Assembly: GCA_910575835.1 (NCBI GenBank)
Contig: CAJTGB010000027.1
Coordinates: forward strand, 1-62,297
Reading direction: 5' to 3'
DNA length: 62,297 nucleotides
DNA from: Lachnospiraceae bacterium
Lineage (GTDB): Bacteria > Bacillota > Clostridia > Lachnospirales > Lachnospiraceae
Under the pieces are notes generated by a model. It was not told the DNA's origin. It worked only from the letters and a program-made list of their open reading frames with translations, and searched no databases. Numbering within the stretch: the first letter of the stretch is position 1; each line of letters opens with the position of its first letter. The translations under genes were made by a program, and so were the position numbers. This document shows, piece after piece, positions 44,128-52,352 of this stretch.

Positions 44128-45955
44128 GCTGAAAAAGTACCTTTTGCCCAACCTCCCCTATCTGTTCATCGGCTGGGCCTGCCTAAAGGTGGGGACGGCC
44201 TACCGTCTGGCGGCGGGGGCGGATTTGGCCCACAAGCTGGTGGGGATGGTGGCGGCCCTCGGCCCGGCCTTTGCCGACTTCGCGCCGGGGCTTGCTCCTT
44301 TTGACTGGCTCACTGGCATCGTGGGGGCCGTGGCGATCCGGCTGGTTATCTACCAGAAAAGCAAAAAAGCCCAAAAATATCGCCGGGATGAAGAGTATGG
44401 TTCGGCCCGCTGGGGAACGGAAAAAGACATCAAGCCGTTCACCGACCCCAGGTTTGAAAACAACATCATTCTGACCGGGACGGAGTTTCTCACCACCAAC
44501 ACCCGGCCCGCCGTCCCCGCCAACGCCCGGAACCTGAATTGCTGTGTTGTCGGTTCCTCCGGCTCCGGCAAGACCCGGTTCTGGCTTACCCCGCAATTAC
44601 TCCAGGCCCATTCCTCCTATGTGGTGGTAGACCCAAAAGGCGGGGTGCTGGAGCAGGCGGGCTTTTTCCTGCAACGGAAAAAGGGATATAAAATCAAGGT
44701 TTTTAACAGCATTGATTTTTCCCGCTCCATGCACTACAACCCGCTGGCCTATATCCGCAACGAGGCCGACATTTTGAAATTCGTCAATACCTTAATAGCC
44801 AACACCAAAGGCGAGGGCAAGGAGGGCGACCCGTTCTGGACGAAATCAGAAACGCTCCTATACTGCGCCCTTATCGCCTATATCATCTTCGAGGGCCCGG
44901 ACGAGGATAAAAACATGAATACCCTTGTAGACATGATTTCCGGCATGGAGGTCAAGGAGGACGATGACGACTTTATGAACGCGGTGGACTATATGTTCGC
45001 CGGGCTGGAAAAGCGCAAGCCGGACTGTTTCGCGGTCAAGCAGTACAAAAAGTACAAGCTGGCCAGCGGCAAGACGGCGCGGAGCATACTTATTAGCTGT
45101 GGCGCAAGGCTGGCCCCATTTGACATCCCGCAACTCCGGGAGATTATGAGCTATGACGAGATGGAGCTTGACAAGCTGGGGGACAGACGGACGGCGGCGT
45201 TCTTCATCATCAGCGATACCGACACCACCTATAACTTTATCGTGGCCCTTGCCTTTTCGCAGATGTTCAATCTTCTCTGTGAACGGGCGGACAACGTACA
45301 CGGGGGCCGCCTGCCCCATCATGTGCGGGTGCTGTGGGACGAGGCCGCCAACACCGGGCAAGTCCCCAACCTCGAAAAGCTGGTGGCGGTCATCCGCTCC
45401 CGGGAGGTGAGCCTGACGCTGTTCTACCAGCAGTTAGCCCAATGTAAAGCCATCTATGATAAAAACGCGGAAACCATTTTAGGCAACATGGACAGCGTGG
45501 TGTTCCTCGGGGGCCGGGAGGCCAGCACCATCAAGGAAATATCGGAAAACTGGCTGGGCAAGGCCACCATCTCCATGCAGACGGAGGGCCGCTCCCGAGG
45601 GCAGTCCGAAAGCTACAACCAGAACACCCAGCGGCTGGGCCGGGAGCTTATGACCCCCGCCGAACTTGCCACCATGCCCGGCGACAGGTGCATCCTGCAA
45701 CTGCGGGGCCTGCCGCCGTTCTATTCCCGGAAATATGATTTGAAACAGCACCCCAACTACCGATACACGGCGGAGGCGGACAAGAAGAAAAACGCCTTTT
45801 CGCTGGAGCGGCTTATCTGCCGCCGTATAAAAAAGCTCAATCCCAACGAGCAGTACACCGTGTACGAGGCGGACGTGCCGGACGGAACGCCCATAGACGA
45901 GGACGAGGACATCCTCAACTATGACGATTTGGACGACCCGGACGCTTTTGTATAG
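44114..45955 (+). CDS. VirD4-like conjugal coupling protein (TraG, CD1115 family)
   Basis: The 613-residue ATPase links the relaxase-DNA complex to the secretion channel. Two N-terminal membrane segments (to about 82), Walker A GSSGSGKT at 148-155, Walker B VLWDEAAN near 410 and the C-terminal RCILQLRGLPPFYSRKYD block are present. The gene looks intact. AAGGAGG precedes the ATG. The channel genes it needs are absent beyond maff2. Confidence 0.93.
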   Translation: MRTDKLKKYLLPNLPYLFIGWACLKVGTAYRLAAGADLAHKLVGMVAALGPAFADFAPGLAPFDWLTGIVGAVAIRLVIYQKSKKAQKYRRDEEYGSARWGTEKDIKPFTDPRFENNIILTGTEFLTTNTRPAVPANARNLNCCVVGSSGSGKTRFWLTPQLLQAHSSYVVVDPKGGVLEQAGFFLQRKKGYKIKVFNSIDFSRSMHYNPLAYIRNEADILKFVNTLIANTKGEGKEGDPFWTKSETLLYCALIAYIIFEGPDEDKNMNTLVDMISGMEVKEDDDDFMNAVDYMFAGLEKRKPDCFAVKQYKKYKLASGKTARSILISCGARLAPFDIPQLREIMSYDEMELDKLGDRRTAAFFIISDTDTTYNFIVALAFSQMFNLLCERADNVHGGRLPHHVRVLWDEAANTGQVPNLEKLVAVIRSREVSLTLFYQQLAQCKAIYDKNAETILGNMDSVVFLGGREASTIKEISENWLGKATISMQTEGRSRGQSESYNQNTQRLGRELMTPAELATMPGDRCILQLRGLPPFYSRKYDLKQHPNYRYTAEADKKKNAFSLERLICRRIKKLNPNEQYTVYEADVPDGTPIDEDEDILNYDDLDDPDAFV

Positions 45956-45959
45956 CTTT

Positions 45960-45974
45960 GGGACATTTTGTCCC
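45960..45974. repeat. GRGACA-N3-TGTCCC palindrome, copy 4 (perfect)
   Basis: GGGACA-TTT-TGTCCC begins five bases past the traG stop; CTTT and GAAG flanks extend the arms to ten bases with one wobble. Confidence 0.82.
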
Positions 45975-46047
45975 GAAGTGTCACCTGCCGCCTGCACCGG
46001 GCGGCTTTTCTTGTGCCCGGGAACATCCCGGAGAAATGGAGGACTAT

Positions 46048-46188
46048 ATGGCATTTTTCGCATCCGCTATCACCACTTTGCAGACCCTTGTTATCGCGCT
46101 GGGCGCGGGCCTCGGCGTTTGGGGCGTCGTCAATCTGCTGGAGGGCTACGGCTCGGACAACCCCGGCTCAAATGCTCATGTACGGTAA
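46048..46188 (+). pseudogene. Maff2 family membrane protein, split by the mobilizable element
   Basis: The frame reads MAFFASAITTLQTLVIALGA and GVWGVVNLLEGYG, then DNPGSN, the Maff2 family start, followed by AHVR from the inserted element. GGAGG lies five bases before the ATG. Maff2 is a small membrane protein, probably a channel subunit, found after the coupling protein in Tn1549-like elements. Its next codons are found 10.6 kb away at 56820, in frame, so the insertion is exact. Confidence 0.85.
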
Positions 46189-46455
46189 AGAAGCAAGCAA
46201 CCGAAAACAAGAGATAGACCGCCAGCACCACACTATTCCGAACCAAAGACCAAAAGACAAGCACCGTGGAAATGTGTATAACTTACTATTCCGTCATGGA
46301 AAAGTCCGTTCACAGAACATGGAAAAGCTAAAGCACAGCTTTCCCACATTCTGCAAACAGACTTTCCCACAACTCCATAAGACAGCAAGTTATGCACATT
46401 CCCACAGTGCCGACTACTACGGAATCCCTCTTTATCTCCACACAGATTATTTCTT
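46189..46455. other. Element left-end region without genes
   Basis: The 267-base stretch holds direct repeats: CATGGAAAAG twice (near 46294 and 46319) and CTTTCCCACA twice (near 46340 and 46363). They may be recombinase or relaxase binding sites. No gene is seen. Confidence 0.45.
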
Positions 46456-47013
46456 TTATGGCATATTCCAACTTGCGTCAATAGAATAAATAAGCTGGAT
46501 TATTTTTTCCTTTGGGGTAGAAAAATTATTCTTAATCCAAAGTGAGATTATTGAGAGGCAGCCTTGAATATGATATGTCGCCATATAGAGCATTTCTTCT
46601 GAAACGGAAGATATATTTTCTTCTTGCATCCATATTTCAAGATATTTTTCTTCGATGATGTCATACATATGCTCTTGAAATTTGTGGTCAATTCCCTTTC
46701 CGAAAAAAAGCAAACGGCTTAGGGCAGGATTTTCATAAATATAATCAATAATGGAATTATAAATATTTTCGTAATGACCTGCTGGATTATCGTTAATAAA
46801 TTTAGTGAACTCAGATATAGCGTCATGTTCCATTTGCTCATATAAGTCATACACATCATGGTAGTGCGAATAAAAAGTAGCTCTATGTATGTCTGCCTTG
46901 TTGACTAATTCCTGTACTGTAATTTTTTGAAGTTCCTTATCAAGCATTGCGTCAGCAAGAGCAGACTGTAATGCTTTTATTGTCTTTTTGACCCGCCTAT
47001 CATGTTTATTCAT
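46456..47013 (-). CDS. TetR family regulator
   Basis: The 185-residue regulator has an HTH of the TetR type (ITVQELVNKADIHRATFYSH near residues 31-50, then YHDVYDLYEQ) and a helical ligand domain. The start at 47013 has GGAG ahead; longer upstream frames are not TetR-like. It diverges from the cation-efflux gene, with an inverted GTGTCGTTT pair between, and probably represses it. The ligand is unknown. Confidence 0.88.
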   Translation of the reverse strand: MNKHDRRVKKTIKALQSALADAMLDKELQKITVQELVNKADIHRATFYSHYHDVYDLYEQMEHDAISEFTKFINDNPAGHYENIYNSIIDYIYENPALSRLLFFGKGIDHKFQEHMYDIIEEKYLEIWMQEENISSVSEEMLYMATYHIQGCLSIISLWIKNNFSTPKEKIIQLIYSIDASWNMP

Positions 47014-47047
47014 AGTTTTCTCCTTTAAACAACAGTTTCGAGCGGCA

Positions 47048-47098
47048 GTGTCGTTTAGGCAACAATTATAGATAAAATTGAAGATAGAAAAACGACAC
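47048..47098. promoter_or_regulatory. TetR operator candidate
   Basis: GTGTCGTTT (47048-47056) and AAACGACAC (47090-47098) are exact inverted 9-mers in the divergent gap, 33 bases apart. Confidence 0.55.
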
Positions 47099-47118
47099 AT
47101 GTTATAGTATACTGCTTG

Positions 47119-47147
47119 TTGTACGGATATGTCAATCTGAATACTAT
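47119..47147 (+). promoter_or_regulatory. Promoter of the cation-efflux gene
   Basis: TTGTAC and TACTAT are spaced by 17 bases, 26 bases ahead of ATG 47174. Confidence 0.55.
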
Positions 47148-47173
47148 AAAATTCCAAGGCAATGGAGGTAACC

Positions 47174-48070
47174 ATGACACAAAAACAAATTGAACGCAAA
47201 TCGCTGATAGTAAGCTGCATTGTAAACTTAATAATGGCAATAGGTGGGTTTTGGATTTTTTCGATAACAAATATTCAAGCTCTGTTTTTAGACTGTTCCT
47301 TTTCAATGATTGCTTCCTGCTCTTGTTTGGCAGCATTGGAAATTTCAAAAATTAGTAATAAAAAGACAAAGAATTACCCGGACGGTCTTTATTTTTTAGA
47401 GCCATTATATTCTATTTTTAGAACTTTATTAACATTGGTGCTGCTGTTTTCTTCTGTTGCTCGTACTGCAAAAGCAGCATGGGGGTATTTTGCATATGGC
47501 GTTGGAACCCCTTTGATGATTGAACCTGTAATTCCTTATGAGATACTTATGTGTATCATATGTTTTGGGCTGTCTTTTTTTAACAGAAGCCAGAGCCGTA
47601 AAACTAATGATTCCAGTACACTTTTAGCAACAGAATCGAAAGGAAATTTTATCGACGGCATATTATCTTTGGGCGTAGCACTGTCTGCGTTCTTGATAAA
47701 ACTGATAGATATTAACGGAAGTTTGGGTTTTCTTCATTATACTGGAGATTTTTTCATTACGACAATTATAGTCTTGCCTGCAATAAAAGAACCGATAAGT
47801 GTTTTCATATCTTCTTTCCGCGAATTGTCAGGAGGGTTGACAACGAATCAGGAACTAAAAAGAACAGTTTTCCAATTTGTAGAAAAGAATCTTAGCGGTA
47901 TTATGACATTGCAAAAATGTGACATATATAAAATTGGTATGCACATAAAAGTTTGCATTTATATTACCAATAATATTGATTATAAAAAAATACAAACTGT
48001 CAAAAGGAATATCTTGAAAGATATATGTCCTATTTACGAAAATGCTGAAATTGTTTTTTGTGAATGGTAA
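47174..48070 (+). CDS. Cation diffusion facilitator family transporter
   Basis: The 298-residue protein has about six membrane helices and a C-terminal cytoplasmic domain (VFQFVEKNLSGIMTLQKCDI to the end). The CDF-like features are LDCSFSMIASCSCLAALEIS in helix two and SKGNFIDGILSLGVALSAF in helix five, where an Asp could bind metal; the usual second Asp pair is not fully conserved, so the metal or ligand may differ. GGAGG precedes ATG 47174. A divergent TetR gene suggests ligand-induced export. Confidence 0.8.
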   Translation: MTQKQIERKSLIVSCIVNLIMAIGGFWIFSITNIQALFLDCSFSMIASCSCLAALEISKISNKKTKNYPDGLYFLEPLYSIFRTLLTLVLLFSSVARTAKAAWGYFAYGVGTPLMIEPVIPYEILMCIICFGLSFFNRSQSRKTNDSSTLLATESKGNFIDGILSLGVALSAFLIKLIDINGSLGFLHYTGDFFITTIIVLPAIKEPISVFISSFRELSGGLTTNQELKRTVFQFVEKNLSGIMTLQKCDIYKIGMHIKVCIYITNNIDYKKIQTVKRNILKDICPIYENAEIVFCEW

Positions 48071-48206
48071 AATGTGATACCGGGAGAAGATAATTAAAGT
48101 AGCGAAACGAGTTAAGACCTGCGCATAGAGTTGTTGTTACTTTGAATTATAAACAAGCAACCGTAAACCATGCACCGCCCTATGTGGGAGAAAGGGGGAA
48201 TCATCT

Positions 48207-48650
48207 ATGCCTTGCACAGAAGCATACAAGGAACATATCATGTATACGTTCAATGGCTTTTGCAAGACCGTCATACGCTTTGCGGCACTCAACGCATGGC
48301 GTGATAGGAGCAGACGGCGGCAAAAAGAAATATCCCTTGAATACCTCACAGAAGAAAAGTTTTACCCTTTAGGCACGACAGACGAATATTTTGAAGCACC
48401 CTATGAAGAATATCCCATTACGATATGCGGTCAGACAGTTATCCTCACCAATGGGGAACTTGCCGCCGCCCTGTTATCTCTGCCGGAAAGAAAGCGGGAA
48501 ATTATTTTCCTTTACTTTTTCGGAGATTATACACAACAGGAAATCGGGGAAATGTACGGACGCTGCCGGAGTACGGCGTGGCATCACATACACAGTGCCT
48601 TGCAAATGCTGCATAAAGAAATGGAGGTGCTTTTCCGTGAGGAATCCTAA
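48207..48650 (+). CDS. Sigma-70-like regulator of the mobilizable element
   Basis: The 147-residue protein has a C-terminal region 4 (LPERKREIIFLYFFGDYTQQ, then EIGEMYGRCRSTAWHHIHSA) and a short basic start. Such small sigma-like proteins open the regulatory block of many Clostridia mobile elements, followed by a tiny HTH gene as here. GGGGG lies eight bases before the ATG. It overlaps the next gene by 14 bases. Confidence 0.85.
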   Translation: MPCTEAYKEHIMYTFNGFCKTVIRFAALNAWRDRSRRRQKEISLEYLTEEKFYPLGTTDEYFEAPYEEYPITICGQTVILTNGELAAALLSLPERKREIIFLYFFGDYTQQEIGEMYGRCRSTAWHHIHSALQMLHKEMEVLFREES

Positions 48651-48849
48651 ACTTGTGCCGTATGAAACGATTGTCCGGGCGACCAGCGGCGAGCCGGAAG
48701 CCATTGACGAGGTTTTGCGGCATTACAGCAAGCGAATCCGGCTTGCTTCCCTTGAAAACGGACACGTCAACAAGGACACCGAGGACAATATCAAACGGCG
48801 GCTTATCGCTGCCCTGTTCCAGTTCCGCTTTGACGGACAGCCTACCTAA
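48637..48849 (+). CDS. Small helix-turn-helix protein (Tn916 Orf8-like)
   Basis: The 70-residue protein begins with GTG after GGAGGTGC and reads VPYETIVRATSGEPEAIDEV then LRHYSKRIRLASL. This is the HTH_16 type found after sigma-like genes on conjugative elements. It ends NIKRRLIAALFQFRFD. It overlaps the sigma-like gene, so the two are coupled. It probably helps the sigma-like protein regulate transfer genes. Confidence 0.83.
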   Translation: MRNPKLVPYETIVRATSGEPEAIDEVLRHYSKRIRLASLENGHVNKDTEDNIKRRLIAALFQFRFDGQPT

Positions 48850-48855
48850 CAGGAG

Positions 48856-49284
48856 GTGAGATTTGTCGCAAAAATAGTCATGCTTATATTTAACGACACA
48901 GAAGAAAAAGCGGTTGAGAAAGCCATAGCCGCCCTTGCGGATATGATACCGCTGGAAGCCATGCAGCCGCCCCACTCCCCGGCACTTACTTTTCCGGGAT
49001 TGGAAATAAAATTGCACCAACACCGGGTATTAAAAAACGGCACAGACATTCCCCTCACCCGTTTAGAGTACGGCGCACTCTGCTACCTTGCCGCCAGTCC
49101 GGGGCGGGTATTCACAAAGGCGCAAATCTTTGAAGCCGTGTGGAGCATGGAAAGCGAAAGCTGCCAGTCAAGCGTGTCAAATGTGATATGCAATCTACGG
49201 AAAAAGATAGAGCCGGACAGCGGCAAGCCCACTTACATAAAAACCGTTTTAGGCGTGGGCTACAAGTTTGCTTCCGGGGAATGA
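48856..49284 (+). CDS. Winged-helix DNA-binding protein
   Basis: The 142-residue protein has a degenerate N-terminal part and an OmpR/PhoB-type winged helix (IPLTRLEYGALCYLAASPGR, VSNVICNLRKKIEPDSGKPT, TVLGVGYKFAS). No receiver domain is present, which is usual for this mobile-element family. The start is uncertain: GTG 48856 lies inside the AGGAGGTG site, and the first ATG (48880) is far from it. A terminator follows at 49322. Confidence 0.78.
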   Translation: MRFVAKIVMLIFNDTEEKAVEKAIAALADMIPLEAMQPPHSPALTFPGLEIKLHQHRVLKNGTDIPLTRLEYGALCYLAASPGRVFTKAQIFEAVWSMESESCQSSVSNVICNLRKKIEPDSGKPTYIKTVLGVGYKFASGE

Positions 49285-49877
49285 TAACAGAATAACCGCC
49301 GCCCATCAGCGGCAGCCAAAGACAGGAAATCAAGAAAAGGTTTCCTGTTTTTTTGCGCCCAAAACCAAGCCGGATTTTGCACCGTAATAAAATAATTCAA
49401 CTACTTTCTGAAAACATTGCCTAAATTTCCTTTTTTCCCGTAGTAGGTAATAAGGGGAAAAATAATTGCCGGAAAGTTTGGCGTTTTTTGAAACTGTCCG
49501 TATATCACTACAAAACGGAACTGATTTCAAGCCAAAAAAGGCTTCCAGTTTTCCGTTTTTGTCAAATGCTGTTGTGAAAACACGAAAAGAAATTCCGGGG
49601 AACTTTGCCAGATTTGCCTTGCCGTGCGTAGTAAGTAATAGAGGGAGAAATACCGCCGCATAGTTGGCAAAATCCCCGCTTGCGGCACTAAAGGTATTGA
49701 GGGAAGCCCACACAGCGGAAGCCGTCACTTTCTTAGAGCAAGATTCTACCACAGTACCAAATTTCGCTAATCGCTCATTTTGTCCTATGGGAATCTTGTT
49801 GGGGTTGCCACCCCAAACCCGCCTTTTGCGGCTTGCGCCGCTTGAAAAAATCCACTCACGAAAGGAGGTTCACAGCC
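49285..49877. other. Gene-poor region before mobC, candidate oriT
   Basis: It starts with a terminator (ACAGGAAA 49322-49329 with TTTCCTGT 49341-49348, then a T run). Just ahead of mobC are two hairpins: TTGGGGT-TGCC-ACCCCAA at 49799-49816 and CCGC-CTTTT-GCGG at 49819-49831. Inverted repeats immediately before mobC and relaxase genes are where transfer origins usually lie. The 140-codon minus frame here was not accepted as a gene. Confidence 0.5.
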
Positions 49878-50273
49878 ATGAAAAGATACAACACGCCCCA
49901 CCGCCACCGGGTAATCAAGACACGCTTGACCGAGGAAGAATATGCAGAGTTTTCCGAGCGTGTCACCCTCTGCAAAATGAGCCAAGCCGAGTTTATCCGG
50001 CAAGCCCTCATTAAGTCAAGCATACGCCCGGTCATTACCGTTTCCCCGGTCAATGATGAATTACTCTCTGCCGTTGGGAAACTCACAGCCGAGTACGGGA
50101 AAATCGGCGGCAACTTGAACCAGATTGCCCGCTGTCTGAACGAGTACGGCGCACCTTATAACGCCCTCTCCCAAGAGGTGCGAGCCGCCACAGCGGAGCT
50201 TGCCGCCTTGAAGTTTGAAGTCTTGCAGAAAGTAGGTGAAGCCGTTGGCAACATTCAAACATATCAGCTCTAA
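49878..50273 (+). CDS. mobC: MobC family relaxosome protein
   Basis: The 131-residue basic protein begins KRYNTPHRHRVIKTRLTEEE with a ribbon-helix-helix fold and carries the MobC block GKIGGNLNQIARCLNEYG near residues 74-91. MobC proteins open DNA at oriT for the relaxase. AAAGGAGG precedes ATG 49878. It overlaps the relaxase gene by 29 bases. Confidence 0.9.
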   Translation: MKRYNTPHRHRVIKTRLTEEEYAEFSERVTLCKMSQAEFIRQALIKSSIRPVITVSPVNDELLSAVGKLTAEYGKIGGNLNQIARCLNEYGAPYNALSQEVRAATAELAALKFEVLQKVGEAVGNIQTYQL

Positions 50274-51876
50274 AAATGCCGATTACGGGGCGGCTGAACA
50301 GTACCTAACTTTTGAGCATGACGAGTTTACCATGAAGCCCACGCTTGATAAAAATGGGCGGCTTGTTCTCCGTGACGATTACCGCATTTCCTCTCTGAAT
50401 TGCGGTGATGAAGATTTCGCCATAGCGTGTATGCGCTCCAATCTGAAATACGGCAAGAACCAAAAACGGGAGGACGTAAAGAGCCACCACTACATTATCA
50501 GTTTTGACCCCCGTGACGCACAGGACAACGGCTTGACCGTAGACCGGGCGCAACAGTTAGGCGAGCAGTTTTGTAAAGAGCATTTCCCCGGACACCAAGC
50601 CCTTGTATGCACCCACCCGGACGGGCATAACCACAGCGGCAATATTCATGTGCATATCGTAATCAATTCCCTACGGATTGCGGAAGTGCCGCTGCTTCCC
50701 TACATGGAAAGACCAGCCGACACAAGGGAGGGCTGCAAGCACCGCTGTACGGACGCAGCTATGGAATATTTCAAAGCGGAAGTCATGGAGATGTGCCACC
50801 GGGAAAACCTCTATCAGATTGACTTGCTGAACGGGAGCAAGAATCGCATTACCGAGCGTGAGTATTGGGCGAAGCGGAAAGGACAAGCCGCACTGGATAA
50901 AGAGAACGCTTCCCAAGCCGCCGCAGGAGAGCCGACCAAGCAGACTAAGTTTGAAACCGACAAGGAGAAGCTACGGCAGACCATACGGAAAGCCCTTGCC
51001 GCCGCTGCCACCTTTGACGACTTTTCCTCTCTGCTGCTCCGGGAGGGTGTGACCGTCAAGGAGAGCCGGGGAAGATTGTCATATCTCACGCCGGACAGGA
51101 CGAAGCCCATCACCGCCCGGAAACTGGGTGATGATTTTGACCGAGCCGCCATACTGGAAACACTCACCATAAACGCACAGAACGCCGCCAGAGCCGCCGA
51201 AACGCCCACACCCAAACAGGAATACCCCCGGAGCATAAAAGACCGCTTACAGCGTAACAAAGCCGCCATAAACGCCCCGAAACAAGACGGCGTACAGCGC
51301 ATGGTAGACATAGCCGCCAAGAAAGCCGAGGGCAAGGGGAAAGGCTACGAGAAATGGGCGACCTTGTACAACTTGAAGCAAATGGCGGCTACCGTGAGCG
51401 TTTACGAGAAATCCGGCTTTTCTTCCCCGGAAGAACTGGAAGCCGCCCTTGCCGCCGCCAGTGCCGGATTGCATGAAACTACCGGGAAACTGAAAGCCGT
51501 GGAAAGCACCTTGCGGGAGAAAAAGGACTTGCAGAAACAGCTATTGGCGTATATCAAGACCAAGCCAGCCCGTGACGGACTGCGGGCGCAGAAAACCGAG
51601 AAAGCCCGGAGAGCCTACCGGGAGCAGCACGAAAGCGATTTTATCATAGCCGAATCTGCCGCCCGGTATTTCAAGGCACAGGGCATTACCAAACTGCCAT
51701 CTTCCAAGACCTTACAAGCGGAGATTGAGCAGCTTACCAAAGCGAAAAACGCCCTTTACAACGAGTACCGGGAGAAGAAAGCGAACGTCCGGGAATTGCA
51801 GACCGTGAAAAGCAATCTTGACAAAATATTGCGCCGTGAGCCGGAACGGGGAAAGGGGCGGGAAAATGAACGGTAA
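50245..51876 (+). CDS. MOBP-type relaxase
   Basis: The 543-residue relaxase nicks oriT and leads one strand into the recipient. The N-terminal ATFKHISSKNADYGAAEQYL has the Tyr region, and the metal triad is the histidines of NHSGNIHVHIVIN near residues 129-141. The C-terminal half is helical and charged, probably a coiled coil near 390-450. The TTG at 50245 was chosen since AGGTGA lies five bases ahead and ATFKHIS is the usual family start; a GTG at 50236 is the alternative. It overlaps mobC. Confidence 0.9.
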   Translation: MATFKHISSKNADYGAAEQYLTFEHDEFTMKPTLDKNGRLVLRDDYRISSLNCGDEDFAIACMRSNLKYGKNQKREDVKSHHYIISFDPRDAQDNGLTVDRAQQLGEQFCKEHFPGHQALVCTHPDGHNHSGNIHVHIVINSLRIAEVPLLPYMERPADTREGCKHRCTDAAMEYFKAEVMEMCHRENLYQIDLLNGSKNRITEREYWAKRKGQAALDKENASQAAAGEPTKQTKFETDKEKLRQTIRKALAAAATFDDFSSLLLREGVTVKESRGRLSYLTPDRTKPITARKLGDDFDRAAILETLTINAQNAARAAETPTPKQEYPRSIKDRLQRNKAAINAPKQDGVQRMVDIAAKKAEGKGKGYEKWATLYNLKQMAATVSVYEKSGFSSPEELEAALAAASAGLHETTGKLKAVESTLREKKDLQKQLLAYIKTKPARDGLRAQKTEKARRAYREQHESDFIIAESAARYFKAQGITKLPSSKTLQAEIEQLTKAKNALYNEYREKKANVRELQTVKSNLDKILRREPERGKGRENER

Positions 51877-52252
51877 ACGCCCCTACATGGACTACCCACA
51901 GTACAGAGCCGCCCGCCGCCTTGTGCATGAGTGCTGCAACTACGATAACGGCAACTGTATCTTGCTGGATAACGGCGAGCCTTGCGTATGCGTCCAGAGT
52001 ATCAGCTATTCGCTTATATGCCGCTGGTTTCGTATAGCCGTACTGCCGCTGGACGGGAAACTGGAAGCCGCCCTACTCCACCGGGCAGACAGGAAACGCT
52101 GTACCGAGTGCGGTGGGTATTTTCTCCCCAAGTCTAACCGGGGGAAATACTGCCCGGATTGCGCCGGACGCATGAAAAGAATCAAAGCCACACAGCGCAA
52201 GCGGAAACAGAGGGATAAATGTCACGCTTTAGGATATTCCAGACCCCCGTAA
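51866..52252 (+). CDS. Cysteine-rich zinc-binding protein of mobile elements
   Basis: The 128-residue protein begins MNGKRPYMDYPQYRAARRLV and ends with a zinc ribbon CTECGGYFLPKSNRGKYCPDC (only the outer Cys pairs are metal ligands) and a very basic tail. An additional Cys cluster (CCNYDNGNC, CVC) lies before it. It overlaps the relaxase stop by 11 bases. Such proteins regularly follow the relaxase in this element family; the function is unknown but nucleic-acid binding is likely. Confidence 0.75.
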   Translation: MNGKRPYMDYPQYRAARRLVHECCNYDNGNCILLDNGEPCVCVQSISYSLICRWFRIAVLPLDGKLEAALLHRADRKRCTECGGYFLPKSNRGKYCPDCAGRMKRIKATQRKRKQRDKCHALGYSRPP

Positions 52253-52352
52253 ATCAAGGCTTTTTTGACCGCCCTCAACGGGTAGCCGATACATTTATCC
52301 TTTACCCCCGAAAATGCCGTTTTAACTGCGTAACAGAAGCCACAGACAGGAG

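Larger units (their letters stand above)
40544..46173 (+). mobile_element. Left fragment of a Tn1549-like conjugative element
   Basis: GC content jumps to roughly 62% and gene order is that of Tn1549/CTn-type elements: ParB, DUF7768, ArdA, PcfB, VirD4-like coupling protein, Maff2. The genes that should come before ParB (ParA) and after Maff2 (VirB6, VirB4, relaxase) are missing from this stretch. The right side is split by a mobilizable element at 46174. It cannot conjugate as seen here. Confidence 0.85.

Noticed and set aside
48142-48372. Frames overlapping the start of the sigma-like gene on both strands
   Set aside because: Shadow frames; the sigma-like frame has GGGGG spacing and a clear region 4.
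49330-49752. 140-codon minus-strand frame before mobC
   Set aside because: No recognisable domain or ribosome site, and it overlaps a terminator. The stretch fits a non-coding transfer region better, though coding cannot be excluded.
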